Source of the DNA: Acholeplasmataceae bacterium
GTDB lineage: Bacteria; Bacillota_I; Bacilli_A; Acholeplasmatales; Acholeplasmataceae
Assembly: GCA_007692425.1 (NCBI GenBank)
Contig: RECG01000015.1
Coordinates: 1-64,000 of the forward strand
Length of the DNA stretch: 64,000 nt
Direction of reading: 5' to 3'
In this document: positions 1 to 8,156 of the stretch, in pieces
Numbering within the stretch: position 1 is the first letter of the stretch
How the letters are laid out: every line of letters starts with the position of its first letter
The notes under the pieces: generated by a model
The model's database searches: none
The model's input: only the letters and a program-made list of their open reading frames with translations
Told to the model about the DNA's origin: nothing
Made by a program: the position numbers and the translations under genes

Positions 1-956
1 GAGGAAAGATGATGCAAGATTTCCGGATACTGGTGTTCGGCGTAATTGATCCAATTTGGACAACATGAGGTGATGACGGGGATGTTCTTGCCATCTTCCA
101 GGCGTTTGATCAGTTCATGACCTTCCTCGATGATGGTCAGGTCGGCGGTGAAATTGGTATCGAAGACACGTGAAAAGCCAAGCATTTTCAAGGCGGCGAT
201 CAACTTGCCGGTCACGATACTGCCGAAATGCAAGCCCAGTTCCTCACCTAATGACACCCGGATGGCGGGCGCAATCTGGACAATGACATGCTTCTGTTCG
301 TCATGCAATGCATCCCAGACACGGTCGGTGTCATCTTTTTCCATGATGGCCCCCACCGGACAGACACTTGAACATTGACCGCAGTAAGTGCAGAACACCT
401 CTGACAAGGGTTTGCCATAGGCGGTGGAAACCGTCACGTCATGACCCCTGCCCATGATATCCAAGACCGAACAGCCTTGGACCGAACGGCAGACATCGAC
501 ACAACGGCCGCATTTGATGCAGCGGTTCATGTTGCGGACCAAAGAAGGTGATGAGTCATCAATCGGTTTTTCATCAAGCACAACATCAAAACGGTTGACA
601 TCGATGCCCAGACGGTTGGCAAGCGATTGCAGTTCACAACGCATGTTGCGTACGCAGGCGGTGCAATTGGCGTCATGGTTGGACAAAATCAGTTCCGTGA
701 TGGTTTTCCTGGCATTGAGGACACGGGGTGAGTTGGTCCTGATCTCCATGCCCTCTCGGACATTTGTCGAACAGGCCGTGACCAACCCTTTTTGTCCGAC
801 AATCTCGACCACGCAAATGCGGCAGTCAGATTTGATGTCAAGATCAGGATAATAACAAAGTGTCGGAATGTGGATGTTGTTTTGTTTGGCGATATTCAGA
901 ATGGTCGTGTTTTCCTTGGCTTCGATGACACGATTGTTAATGGTGATCTGGATCAT
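1..956 (-). CDS. hydA: [FeFe] hydrogenase catalytic subunit HydA, first copy (partial, 3' end outside window)
   Basis: Catalytic subunit of an NAD(H)-linked [FeFe] hydrogenase, cytoplasmic. The 318 visible residues hold an N-terminal plant-type [2Fe-2S] domain (Cys34, 45, 48, 62), the His-Cys3 [4Fe-4S] site (His94, Cys98, 101, 107), two [4Fe-4S] ferredoxin motifs (Cys146/149/152/156 and Cys189/192/195/199), then the start of the H-cluster domain with the L1 motif TSCCPNW near residue 296. The second Cys of that motif is the usual proton-relay residue and is present. The L2 and L3 motifs lie beyond base 1. The ATG at 956 overlaps the hydB stop by four bases (ATGA) and follows GGAGGTG. This is the last visible gene of hydC-hydB-hydA. 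Family assignment is firm; electron bifurcation is an inference from the trimer. Confidence 0.95.
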   Translation of the reverse strand, partial: MIQITINNRVIEAKENTTILNIAKQNNIHIPTLCYYPDLDIKSDCRICVVEIVGQKGLVTACSTNVREGMEIRTNSPRVLNARKTITELILSNHDANCTACVRNMRCELQSLANRLGIDVNRFDVVLDEKPIDDSSPSLVRNMNRCIKCGRCVDVCRSVQGCSVLDIMGRGHDVTVSTAYGKPLSEVFCTYCGQCSSVCPVGAIMEKDDTDRVWDALHDEQKHVIVQIAPAIRVSLGEELGLHFGSIVTGKLIAALKMLGFSRVFDTNFTADLTIIEEGHELIKRLEDGKNIPVITSCCPNWINYAEHQYPEILHHLS

Positions 957-2221
957 GATGACACCTCCATCTCTGAGGCTTCGATTCTTTCAAGAAAGAC
1001 GCCTCTGAAGAAATATAGCATGGATATGATGGCGGTCGGTGCCGTTTGTCCGAGCCCGCACAGTGATGTATAATGCATGACCCTGGCTTGAGACTCCAGT
1101 GCCGACAGGTCTTTTTCGGTGGCTTTCTTGTCAATGAATTTCTGGATGGTCTTGATCAACTGCAGGTTGCCCTCCCGGCAAGGGGTGCATTTCCCACATG
1201 ATTCATGGGCGAAAAAACGGGAGATGTTGCTTAAAAGGTCGAAGAAGTCAAAACGGTCGTCGATGACGATGATGGCGCCAGCACCGGTCTTGGATTCGAA
1301 TTCCTCGAACCGGTCGAAATCGACAATCATGTCAAGCATGTACTCAGGAATGATGGGGCCGCAGGCGCCACCCAGTTGAACCATCTTGAGTTTGCGTCCG
1401 CCTGCGACACCGCCACCGAGTTCGTTGATGATGGTCCGGATAGGAACGCCAAAGGGCACTTCGTAGACACCCTTGTTCTTGACGTTGCCGGAAAGGCTGA
1501 TGAGCTTGGTCCCAGTCGAACTTGGCGTGCCAATCTTGGCATAGGCCGCACCAGTCATGTCGATGATGACGGGATAGTTGGCGAAGGTTTCGACATTGTT
1601 GATCAGGGTCGGTTTGCCAAATAAGCCCTTTTCAGTCGGAAAAGGAGGCTTGACACGGGTGCGTCCGGCTTTTCCTTCCAGTGATTCGAGCAGGGCGAAT
1701 TCTTCGCCACAGACATATGAGCCCGCGCCTGAGCGGATCTCGATGTCAAAAGACATGCCTTGGTCAAGAATGTTGTCACCGAGAAGTTTTTCCTCGTACG
1801 CCGCCTTGACAGCCTGTTTCATCAAATTCATGGCGTGCTGGTACTCGCCCCGGATGTAGATGACACCGTGGGTCGCACGGGTGGCATAAGCGGCGATCAA
1901 CATGCCCTCGATGACGGCGTGTGGATCGTGTTCCATTAAATGGCGGTCCTTGAAATTGCCGGGTTCGCCCTCATCGGCGTTGCAGACGACATATTTGGGC
2001 GTGGCTTTTTCTTTGGCCAGGGCCATCAGTTTGATATGCGCTGGAAATCCAGCGCCACCACGGCCACGGATCTTTGAACGTTCAACTTCGCCGATGACTT
2101 CGATCCGGTCCATCAATAAGGCCTTCTTGAATGCCTCATAGCCTTCATGGGCCATGTAATCTTTGATCGAGGTCGGCCTGATCTTGCCAAAGCGTTTAGT
2201 CAACAACGGCATCGTGATCAT
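953..2221 (-). CDS. hydB: NuoF-like flavoprotein HydB, short form
   Basis: NADH- and FMN-binding subunit of the first hydrogenase, passing electrons between NAD(H) and HydA. The protein has 422 residues. The NAD/FMN signatures GRGGAGFP (53-60) and CNADEGEPG (80-88) are present, and the C-terminal [4Fe-4S] site CGKCTPC (342-348) with the distal Cys in SLCGLG (388). It lacks both the N-terminal thioredoxin-like [2Fe-2S] domain and the C-terminal double [4Fe-4S] ferredoxin domain that the second copy (12030-13841) has, so it is the minimal NuoF form. The ATG at 2221 overlaps the hydC stop by four bases and sits five bases after GGAGGTGA; a second ATG three codons in is possible. Confidence 0.95.
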   Translation of the reverse strand: MITMPLLTKRFGKIRPTSIKDYMAHEGYEAFKKALLMDRIEVIGEVERSKIRGRGGAGFPAHIKLMALAKEKATPKYVVCNADEGEPGNFKDRHLMEHDPHAVIEGMLIAAYATRATHGVIYIRGEYQHAMNLMKQAVKAAYEEKLLGDNILDQGMSFDIEIRSGAGSYVCGEEFALLESLEGKAGRTRVKPPFPTEKGLFGKPTLINNVETFANYPVIIDMTGAAYAKIGTPSSTGTKLISLSGNVKNKGVYEVPFGVPIRTIINELGGGVAGGRKLKMVQLGGACGPIIPEYMLDMIVDFDRFEEFESKTGAGAIIVIDDRFDFFDLLSNISRFFAHESCGKCTPCREGNLQLIKTIQKFIDKKATEKDLSALESQARVMHYTSLCGLGQTAPTAIISMLYFFRGVFLERIEASEMEVSS

Positions 2222-2679
2222 GCTGTCACCTCCCTGTATTCGGAGATGATCGCCTTGATCTTGTCCGGCGTCAGATGGTGATAGACTTTGTCATTGATCC
2301 GCATGACAGGCGGTTCATCACAGCACCCCAGGCAACTGGCGGTTTCCAAGGTGAACTGACCATCTTCGGTCGTTTCACCCGGTTTGACACCTAATAATTC
2401 ACCCAGTGTCGTGATGATCGATGCCGCACCGTTGACATGGCAGGGAATGTTTTCACACACCTGGATGACATGGCGGCCACGTGGAACAGTCGAGAAAAAG
2501 GTGTAGAACGACACCACACCACAAACCCGGCTTTCCGGAATGTCGAGATAAGACGCGATTTTGCGCAAGTCGTCCTCAGGCAGGTATTGTTGCGGGTGGT
2601 GGCCCTGGACAGCCAATAAAATCTCGAGCAAACGGTCTGGGGTTTTGGGAAATTGTGCCAATACTTTGTCAATGTGCAT
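2218..2679 (-). CDS. hydC: NuoE-like [2Fe-2S] subunit HydC, first copy
   Basis: Small thioredoxin-fold [2Fe-2S] subunit of the first hydrogenase trimer (NuoE/HydC/HndA family), 153 residues, the usual family length. The four cluster ligands are visible as C-x4-C (CENIPC) and C-x3-C (CLGCC) in the C-terminal half, with the helical N-terminal region typical of NuoE in front. It is the first gene of the operon. The start at 2679 follows AAGGAG. A TTGACA/TACAAT promoter lies 120 bases upstream (2799-2827). Confidence 0.93.
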   Translation of the reverse strand: MHIDKVLAQFPKTPDRLLEILLAVQGHHPQQYLPEDDLRKIASYLDIPESRVCGVVSFYTFFSTVPRGRHVIQVCENIPCHVNGAASIITTLGELLGVKPGETTEDGQFTLETASCLGCCDEPPVMRINDKVYHHLTPDKIKAIISEYREVTA

Positions 2680-2798
2680 CTTGTTGTTCTCCTTGTCATG
2701 ATTGCGTGCAAGTCAAAAGAAAAAACCACTTGAAAAGGTATGCGCAGCGTTGACTTGAATGGGTTGAAGATGAACTTGCATCGTGAATATCCAAAGGT

Positions 2799-2827
2799 AT
2801 TGTAACGCATGACAAGGTCTTTGTCAA
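2799..2827 (-). promoter_or_regulatory. Promoter of first hyd operon with overlapping palindrome
   Basis: On the minus strand, -35 TTGACA (2827-2822), a 17-base spacer and -10 TACAAT (2804-2799). The inverted repeat TGACAA-5-TTGTCA (2810-2826) covers the -35 box and half the spacer, where a repressor would block polymerase. It does not match the Rex consensus I know, so the binding protein is unknown. Confidence 0.7.
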
Positions 2828-2850
2828 TGGTTGCTGAACCGATTATAAAG

Positions 2851-2879
2851 ATAAAGAAAAGACATCATACATGATGTCT
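2851..2879 (-). terminator. Rho-independent terminator of the duplicated thioredoxin lipoprotein gene
   Basis: Perfect 8-bp stem (AGACATCA/TGATGTCT) with a four-base loop, followed on the minus strand by a T-rich run. It lies 60 bases after the stop codon at 2939. Confidence 0.75.
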
Positions 2880-2938
2880 GATAATCGTGATGTGATCTTT
2901 CAAACAGTCAAATGATGGCAAAACGGCACATGGCGTTG

Positions 2939-3823
2939 TCAATCAAAGCCATTTTGCCCCTCAGGCATTTGATACGTATCTTGACTGAGTTGTGACAAGA
3001 GCGTCAAGATATCGGCCGCACCTTCGATCAGTTCCACGTATGTCGAACCCAGCATGACGATGACTGTCGGCACATAACGGATGTCGGCGGGTGGTGTGCC
3101 CGTGCTGGTTAAGTCTGGTGTAGCCTCGCCGAAATAGACCGGATGGCGGTCGTCCTGTGTCGCGACAAAGATGAAGACTTCCTCCTGAATGAGGATGCAG
3201 GCAGGGCAGCTACGGCTATATAGATAGATCAGCCAAAGGCCAGATTCATCAATCGTGTCAAGCTCATCCCAATGATTAATGCGCAACTGGGCATCATAAA
3301 GCGCGTCAAAATCGACAAGTTGTTCACCAGGGTTGACTTCATCATCAATCCCAATCTGTGGATCAGGCAATTGATACGTCTCACCAGCAAGTTGTGATAA
3401 GAGCGTCAGGATATCCGCACCCACGATATGTTCGATATAATTCGATCCTGACATGACGATCATGGTCGGCACATAGCGGATATCGGCAGGTGGTGTGCCG
3501 GTGAACGCTGCTGAAGCCTCGCCGAAATAGACCGGATAACGGATGCCGTGTGCGGTGACGAAGTTGAAGATGGCGTCCTGGATGTAGATACAGGCGGGAC
3601 AAAGACGCATGTAATAGTAGATCAGCCAGATGCCCGACTCATCAATCGTGTCAAGCTCATCCCAATGATTAATGCGCAACTGGGCATCATAAAGAGCATC
3701 ATAATCGACAGGTTGTTCATCATTTGGATCATCTTGTCCGTTATCATTGTCTTGACATGCGAACAACAAGAAAGCAAGCAAGACAATCAACACGACATGA
3801 CATATGTTTCTCTTGTGAACCAT
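2939..3823 (-). CDS. Lipoprotein with two tandem thioredoxin-like domains
   Basis: Predicted membrane-anchored extracellular disulfide protein of 294 residues. The signal peptide ends in a lipobox (LLFAC). Two thioredoxin-like domains follow, roughly residues 40-155 and 170-285, each with a CPAC redox pair and a YVPT cis-proline motif. The domains are near copies: a 56-base stretch at 3246-3301 recurs unchanged at 3639-3694, 393 bases (131 codons) away, which shows a recent in-frame duplication. It sits alone between two terminators. The substrate is unknown; a role in extracellular thiol chemistry is an inference from fold and location. Confidence 0.85.
   Translation of the reverse strand: MVHKRNICHVVLIVLLAFLLFACQDNDNGQDDPNDEQPVDYDALYDAQLRINHWDELDTIDESGIWLIYYYMRLCPACIYIQDAIFNFVTAHGIRYPVYFGEASAAFTGTPPADIRYVPTMIVMSGSNYIEHIVGADILTLLSQLAGETYQLPDPQIGIDDEVNPGEQLVDFDALYDAQLRINHWDELDTIDESGLWLIYLYSRSCPACILIQEEVFIFVATQDDRHPVYFGEATPDLTSTGTPPADIRYVPTVIVMLGSTYVELIEGAADILTLLSQLSQDTYQMPEGQNGFD
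3246..3694. repeat. Direct repeat, two 56-base identical copies inside one gene
   Basis: Copies at 3246-3301 and 3639-3694 are identical over 56 bases, and similarity continues on both sides across the whole thioredoxin domain. The spacing is a multiple of three, so reading frame is kept; recombination between copies would delete exactly one domain. Confidence 0.9.
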
Positions 3824-3981
3824 TTGAACATGTGCCTCCTAACAAGTCAATGACCTGGTCTTGATACGTCATCACATGACATGGCAGACATCAGGTGTGA
3901 AGGTGTGAACTGATTCATGTCTATTTTACCATGTTTGGCATGGCAAAGAAAAGAAGGCGCAGCAACAAGATCATCAATCAA

Positions 3982-4009
3982 ACATAAAAAGACGGCGACA
4001 TGCCGTCTT
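3982..4009 (-). terminator. Rho-independent terminator of the TM2/DUF2188 gene
   Basis: Stem AAGACGGC/GCCGTCTT with a five-base loop, followed on the minus strand by TTTTTATG. It lies 36 bases after the stop codon at 4046. Confidence 0.85.
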
Positions 4010-4045
4010 CTTGTGTGTGAACAGATTTGATATGATGATAAAAGG

Positions 4046-4825
4046 TCAGACTTTGCGATAACCGCCGTCACGTTTATGAACATAGACGCTGCCGTCATTG
4101 TTTGCGGCCATGGTCTTGGCTTGTTCGATGGCGTCTTTCTGCGTGTCAAAATACTTCATGGTTCTGTTTGACCCTTCTTTTCTGATGCCCCATTTCTTGT
4201 AGTTCGGATTTTTTTCATCCTTGTTTTCTTCGATGTGATAGGTGTTTTCATCAAAAGCAGGCGCTTGTTCTTTTGGTTTTTCCTCTTTCACCGGTTTTTC
4301 TTGAACTGGCTCAGGTTTTTCTTGAACTGGCTCGGGTTTTTCTTCAACAACCGGTGGGGTGGTTTCTTCGACCGGTGGCTCTTCGACAACAGGCGTTGGT
4401 TCCTCCGGCGCTTCCGGTACGGGTGGCACCACCACGGGTGGTTCTTCCTTGATCGGTGCCATCGGTGCTTCCGTGGTCACGATCGGTTCAGGCACCTTGA
4501 AGGGTGGCATGTCCTCTTCCTCTTCGTCTTCCTCTTCTTCATCACCACCTGAGAAGTACTTGAACGGATTGATTTCATAGCTGCTTGCCAAGGCGAAGAT
4601 CAGATCCAGAAACGACCAGAGGATGGCCAGGAACAGGGTAATCACAAACAGCACTTTGAAACCACCGGCACTCAATGTCAAGAACAAGACCAATGATCCT
4701 GTTGAGAAAATCAGCTTGACAGCCCCCCAGACATAACTTTTCTTGTAAAATTTGTCAACTCCCAAAAAACCAGCAACGGTGCATGCGACCAGAATGGGAT
4801 CAAATTTTTTCAATTTGTCTTCCAT
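4046..4825 (-). CDS. TM2-like membrane protein with Pro/Glu linker and DUF2188 domain
   Basis: A 259-residue protein of unknown role. Residues about 8-80 hold three hydrophobic segments with the GFLGVDKFY pattern of TM2-type domains. Next comes an acidic tract (EEEEDEEEE) and a 100-residue linker rich in Pro, Glu and Val, with a repeated EKPEPVQ unit. The C-terminal 60 residues (YHIEEN...WGIRKEG...FDTQKDAIEQA...VYVHKRDGGYR) match the DUF2188 pattern. I chose the ATG at 4825, eight bases after AAAGGAG, rather than the in-frame ATG at 4849, which has no good site. The linker implies a cytoplasmic domain held away from the membrane. Confidence 0.8.
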   Translation of the reverse strand: MEDKLKKFDPILVACTVAGFLGVDKFYKKSYVWGAVKLIFSTGSLVLFLTLSAGGFKVLFVITLFLAILWSFLDLIFALASSYEINPFKYFSGGDEEEEDEEEEDMPPFKVPEPIVTTEAPMAPIKEEPPVVVPPVPEAPEEPTPVVEEPPVEETTPPVVEEKPEPVQEKPEPVQEKPVKEEKPKEQAPAFDENTYHIEENKDEKNPNYKKWGIRKEGSNRTMKYFDTQKDAIEQAKTMAANNDGSVYVHKRDGGYRKV

Positions 4826-4942
4826 GATGTTTTCTCCTTTCAATTTCATGTTACCTAGTTATATTTTAAATGAAAACGTCCATTAACACAAACATTAATT
4901 GCAAAAAGAACATAAATCGTTGAAAATGAACGTGAAATCGCA

Positions 4943-4966
4943 TGAAAAACCGCCTGAGCGGCAGTT
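4943..4966 (-). terminator. Terminator of the ArsR/permease/thioredoxin operon
   Basis: On the minus strand a 7-bp stem with one G-U pair (AACTGCC/GGCGGTT) and loop GCTCA, followed by TTT. It lies just past the stop at 4983. Confidence 0.6.
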
Positions 4967-4982
4967 CAACATACCAAGGACA

Positions 4983-5213
4983 TTACATCAATAAAGCTTT
5001 GACTTCTTCCGTGGTCAACACCTTGCCCGATGATTTAAGTGTTTCATCGACGACCAGACCCGGTGTGCGCATCACGCCGTAACCGGTGATCAAATCCATG
5101 TCCTGAACCTTTTCAATCGTAGCGGTCAGACCCAGTTCTTCCAGTGCCTTGCGGGTGTTGGCTTCCAGTTTCTTGCAGTTCGGGCAACCCATGCCCAGTA
5201 TTTTGATGACCAT
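4983..5213 (-). CDS. Small thioredoxin-like redox protein (TM0996/MTH895 type)
   Basis: A 76-residue cytoplasmic thioredoxin-fold protein with the redox pair in GMGCPNCKK near the N terminus and a TPGLVVD cis-proline motif. Small proteins of this type are commonly encoded beside ArsP/UPF0718 permeases, as here. The ATG at 5213 directly follows AAAGGAGGTGACAAC; longer in-frame starts (up to 5252) lie inside the end of the permease gene and lack a site. It is the last gene of the three-gene operon. A role in thiol reduction linked to the permease substrate is inferred. Confidence 0.88.
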   Translation of the reverse strand: MVIKILGMGCPNCKKLEANTRKALEELGLTATIEKVQDMDLITGYGVMRTPGLVVDETLKSSGKVLTTEEVKALLM

Positions 5214-5229
5214 GTTGTCACCTCCTTTT

Positions 5230-6249
5230 TTAGTAGATGAACAGACCGGCAAACAGACCGATTAACGCAGACAAGATGACGACGATAAATACATAGGTGG
5301 CCGTTCGTTTCAGACCCATGACCCGGCCGATGACAATCATGTTCGGCAGACTCAACGACGGTCCGGCCAAAAGCAAAGCGGTCGCCGGACCTTTGATCAT
5401 GCCCAGTGACATGAAACTTTCGACGATCGGGATTTCAGTGAGCGTCGCGAAATACATGAAAGCGCCGAAGACAGATGCCATCAGATTGGCACCCAGGGTG
5501 TTGCTGCCGACAAAGCGGACCATGTCCTCGGGCGGGATGATGGCGGTCAGGATACCGGCAATGAAGATACCGATGATGAAGAGCGGTACGATCTTCTTGG
5601 CAAGGTTATACGTCGCCTTGGTCCATTCCCACAACTCGTCTTTTGTGAAATAGAGTGCCAGGACAACCAGCAACAACCCCAGAAAGACCAAGGTCGGAAG
5701 CGGGTTTCTGACACCGGAGATGAGCATGCCCAAAAGCAACAGGAAAAAGAGCAGGCTTTGCCAGGTCTTGCGCGCGCTTTCTTCCTTGACATCGAACATG
5801 TCGGGTTTGGCATCAACGGTCTCGTGCTTGCGATAGATGAGAAACATCGCCACACCGATCAACATCGACAGGATGACGGCACTGATGACACGTACCAGAC
5901 CGATGTCGACACCAAGCAGGCTGAAGGTGAACGTGATGGCCAGCACATTGATGGCCGGTCCGGCAAAAAGAAAGGTGACCGCCGGTCCGAGACCGGCGCC
6001 TTTTTTGCGGATGCTGGCGAACATCGGCAGCACCGAACACGAACAGACCGCCAAAATCGCACCGGATACCGAAGCGACCAGATAGGACAAGCCTTTTTTG
6101 GCATTCGGTCCGAAATATTTGATGACTGCGCCTTGTGACATGAAGGTGGCGATTGCGCCTGACAAGAAAAAGGCGATGGTCAATGAGAGGAGACGATGGA
6201 AGGTCAGATAGTTGACGAGGGCTTCCCAGCCGGCCATGATGATATGCAT
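5230..6249 (-). CDS. ArsP/UPF0718-family permease
   Basis: Integral membrane permease of 339 residues with eight or more hydrophobic segments. The family hallmarks are visible: CSCSVLPMF around residue 70 and FAGPAINVLA around residue 95, with a related AGPSLSLPN motif in the second half. Characterised ArsP members export organoarsenicals; other UPF0718 proteins are uncharacterised. The gene lies between an ArsR-type repressor and a small thioredoxin, which fits metal(loid) export or thiol-metal handling. The ATG at 6249 follows AAGGAG by nine bases. The actual substrate cannot be read from sequence. Confidence 0.85.
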   Translation of the reverse strand: MHIIMAGWEALVNYLTFHRLLSLTIAFFLSGAIATFMSQGAVIKYFGPNAKKGLSYLVASVSGAILAVCSCSVLPMFASIRKKGAGLGPAVTFLFAGPAINVLAITFTFSLLGVDIGLVRVISAVILSMLIGVAMFLIYRKHETVDAKPDMFDVKEESARKTWQSLLFFLLLLGMLISGVRNPLPTLVFLGLLLVVLALYFTKDELWEWTKATYNLAKKIVPLFIIGIFIAGILTAIIPPEDMVRFVGSNTLGANLMASVFGAFMYFATLTEIPIVESFMSLGMIKGPATALLLAGPSLSLPNMIVIGRVMGLKRTATYVFIVVILSALIGLFAGLFIY

Positions 6250-6282
6250 GTGAATGTGCTCCTTCGTTTTATGAGATGCTTA

Positions 6283-6618
6283 TCAACGACAACCGAATTC
6301 ATCCCGTCTGGCCAGCAAGGCCTGATCGGTCTGCAGTTGTGGATAGGCGTCCATGTGCTTGATCACATAAGCAAGAATGTCAAGCATCATCGGTTGTTTC
6401 GGATTGATGCGGTAAAGCATGAACTGTTCGAGTCGCTCGACTTCGACATAACCGAGATCCCTGAGTTTCGCCAGATGTTTGGACACCTTCGGTTGGGGAA
6501 GATTCAAGATGCCATGCAATTGACAGACATAGAGATTCTCCTGGGCCAACAGGACCAGGATGCGCAGACGGGTCTCGTCTGCGAGCACTTTGAAGCACGG
6601 AACAAGCGGATTCATCAT
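6283..6618 (-). CDS. ArsR-family winged-helix repressor
   Basis: A 111-residue ArsR/SmtB-type transcription factor, first gene of the operon with the permease and thioredoxin. Features are FKVLADETRLRILVLL (first helix pair), the recognition region LNLPQPKVSKHLAKLRDLG and the wing. There is one Cys in VPCFKVL near the N terminus and one in LYVCQLHG; a classic Cys-x-Cys arsenic site is not visible, and the C terminus ends in a lone Cys (EFGCR). Start chosen at the first of two adjacent ATGs (6618/6615) after AAGGA; the second has the better spacing. Autoregulation through the inverted repeat just upstream is likely. Confidence 0.9.
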   Translation of the reverse strand: MMNPLVPCFKVLADETRLRILVLLAQENLYVCQLHGILNLPQPKVSKHLAKLRDLGYVEVERLEQFMLYRINPKQPMMLDILAYVIKHMDAYPQLQTDQALLARRDEFGCR

Positions 6619-6632
6619 GATTCCTTCTTTCT

Positions 6633-6660
6633 TATATGCGTATATGGGTATATTCATATA
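6633..6660. promoter_or_regulatory. Candidate ArsR operator
   Basis: AT-rich inverted repeat with TATATG on the left and CATATA on the right, 28 bases end to end, 15 bases upstream of the arsR start. Size and TATATG...TTCATATA layout resemble ArsR/SmtB operators. Confidence 0.5.
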
Positions 6661-6739
6661 TATCATAACCGATACAGACATGATTTGTCAAATCAAACCA
6701 TGGAAAAGTCTTTCATCGGCGTGAAAAGTCTATTTTTGT

Positions 6740-6745
6740 TATAAT
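6740..6745 (+). promoter_or_regulatory. -10 box (TATAAT) of the MFS gene
   Basis: A perfect TATAAT with the run TTTTTG just before it. It overlaps the upstream in-frame ATG at 6744, which therefore cannot be the start codon. No convincing -35 box is seen. Confidence 0.6.
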
Positions 6746-6770
6746 GACATGTGGATGTGGAGATGATGAT

Positions 6771-8045
6771 GTGAAAGCCCTCGCGCTAAAAATCAACCAA
6801 TCATTTTATTACGGATGGATGATCGTGCTCATGAGCGGTCTGGCCTTCTTTTTTTCAGCACCCGGCCAGACTTACTCGATCAGTGTGTTCATCAATGCCT
6901 ATCGACATGAGTTCGGTTATTCGAGCACGTTGATTTCAAGCGGTTACTCGGTCGCCACGACCATCAGTGGTTTTTTATTGCTTTTGATGGGTAAGGCGGT
7001 CGATCGTTTCGGCCCCAGACGGATGTTGATGATCGCCGGCATCATGCTTGCCCTGACCGCGTTTTACAACAGTCTTGTCTCCAACATCGTGATGATCTTC
7101 ATCGGTTTTTTCCTGCTGAGATATTTCGGACAAGGTTCGATGACCTTGATTCCCAACAGTCTGGTGCCGCAGTGGTTTGAAAAGAAACGGGCGTTTGCCA
7201 TTAGCCTGGCCGGCATCGGCAACCTCCTGGCCACGTTGACGATTCCTGCTTTTAATCTGTGGTTGATCACCCGCGTCGGCTGGCGTGATGCCTGGCAGAT
7301 CTGGAGTCTGATCCTGATGGCGGGCTTCATTCCGCTGGTCTTGTTATTTGTCATCAACCGTCCCGAAGACATCGGCCTGCCGATGGAAAACGGTCAGGAT
7401 GACGATGGGGTGGACATCCAGGCATCCCTTCTGAAAATGCAGCGTGAAAGTTTTTCTTTGAAACAAGCCGTCAAGACCAAGGCGTTTTGGTTCATCGGAC
7501 TGATCAGCACCATTCCCGCGATGTTCACCACCGGGATCACCTTTCATTTCTTCAGCATCATGTCCTTGCGGGGGCTTGTGCCTGAACAGGCTGCCATCAT
7601 CATCGGCCTGGTCGCGTTTCCTGCCTTTTTCATGCCCTTTGTCGCCCGCTTGATCATTGACCGCTATCCGACCAAATATGTCTTTTTTGTCACACTTGTC
7701 ATGGTCGTCATGGCCATGGCCTGGCTGGCCTGGGGCGTTACCGGAATGGCTTCAGCCATCTTGTTCATCTTGTTCTATGGTGCGGCGATTGCCGTCCAGG
7801 GAGTCGCACTCGGTGTCATCTGGCCTAATTATTACGGCCGTCAATATCTGGGCAGCATCCGTGGTGCCGCCACTGTCTTCATGGTCCTCGGAAGCGCCTT
7901 GGGACCATTGCCTTTCGGCATCGGGTTTGACCTGACCGGTGGGTATACGCACGTCATCGTGATCATGATGGTCTACACGCTGGCTTGTGCCTTGTTATCG
8001 TTGTTCATCAACAAGCCTGCCAATCCTGGCTTGGAAGACGATTGA
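6771..8045 (+). CDS. MFS transporter, monocarboxylate/oxalate porter type
   Basis: A 424-residue major facilitator with about twelve transmembrane segments. The FYYGWMIVLMSGLAFFFSAPGQTYSISVF opening region and the loop DRFGPRR between TM2 and TM3 resemble OxlT/monocarboxylate-porter-like MFS proteins; substrate is not determinable. I chose GTG at 6771, eight bases after GGAG, because the ATG at 6744 lies within the -10 box. Transcribed away from arsR and ended by a strong terminator. Confidence 0.85.
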   Translation: MKALALKINQSFYYGWMIVLMSGLAFFFSAPGQTYSISVFINAYRHEFGYSSTLISSGYSVATTISGFLLLLMGKAVDRFGPRRMLMIAGIMLALTAFYNSLVSNIVMIFIGFFLLRYFGQGSMTLIPNSLVPQWFEKKRAFAISLAGIGNLLATLTIPAFNLWLITRVGWRDAWQIWSLILMAGFIPLVLLFVINRPEDIGLPMENGQDDDGVDIQASLLKMQRESFSLKQAVKTKAFWFIGLISTIPAMFTTGITFHFFSIMSLRGLVPEQAAIIIGLVAFPAFFMPFVARLIIDRYPTKYVFFVTLVMVVMAMAWLAWGVTGMASAILFILFYGAAIAVQGVALGVIWPNYYGRQYLGSIRGAATVFMVLGSALGPLPFGIGFDLTGGYTHVIVIMMVYTLACALLSLFINKPANPGLEDD

Positions 8046-8062
8046 TGCCATGAATGATAAAA

Positions 8063-8097
8063 ACCTCTGTCAGTTTGCGCTGACAGAGGTTTTTTTT
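8063..8097 (+). terminator. Bidirectional terminator between MFS and HIT genes
   Basis: An 11-bp perfect stem (ACCTCTGTCAG/CTGACAGAGGT) with a T8 run on the plus strand and a T5 run on the minus strand, so it serves both convergent genes. Confidence 0.92.
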
Positions 8098-8156
8098 CGT
8101 GCGACAATCAACGGTTACAAGATTGACGTCCGGCCGGACATCAACACATCCGTTTG

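Noticed and set aside
3847-4149. Open frame of 100 codons on the minus strand
   Set aside because: Overlaps the end of the TM2/DUF2188 gene and runs through its terminator; no ribosome site.
6744-6770. ATG at 6744 as start of the MFS gene
   Set aside because: The codon lies within the TATAAT -10 box, so it would not be transcribed; GTG at 6771 has a proper site.
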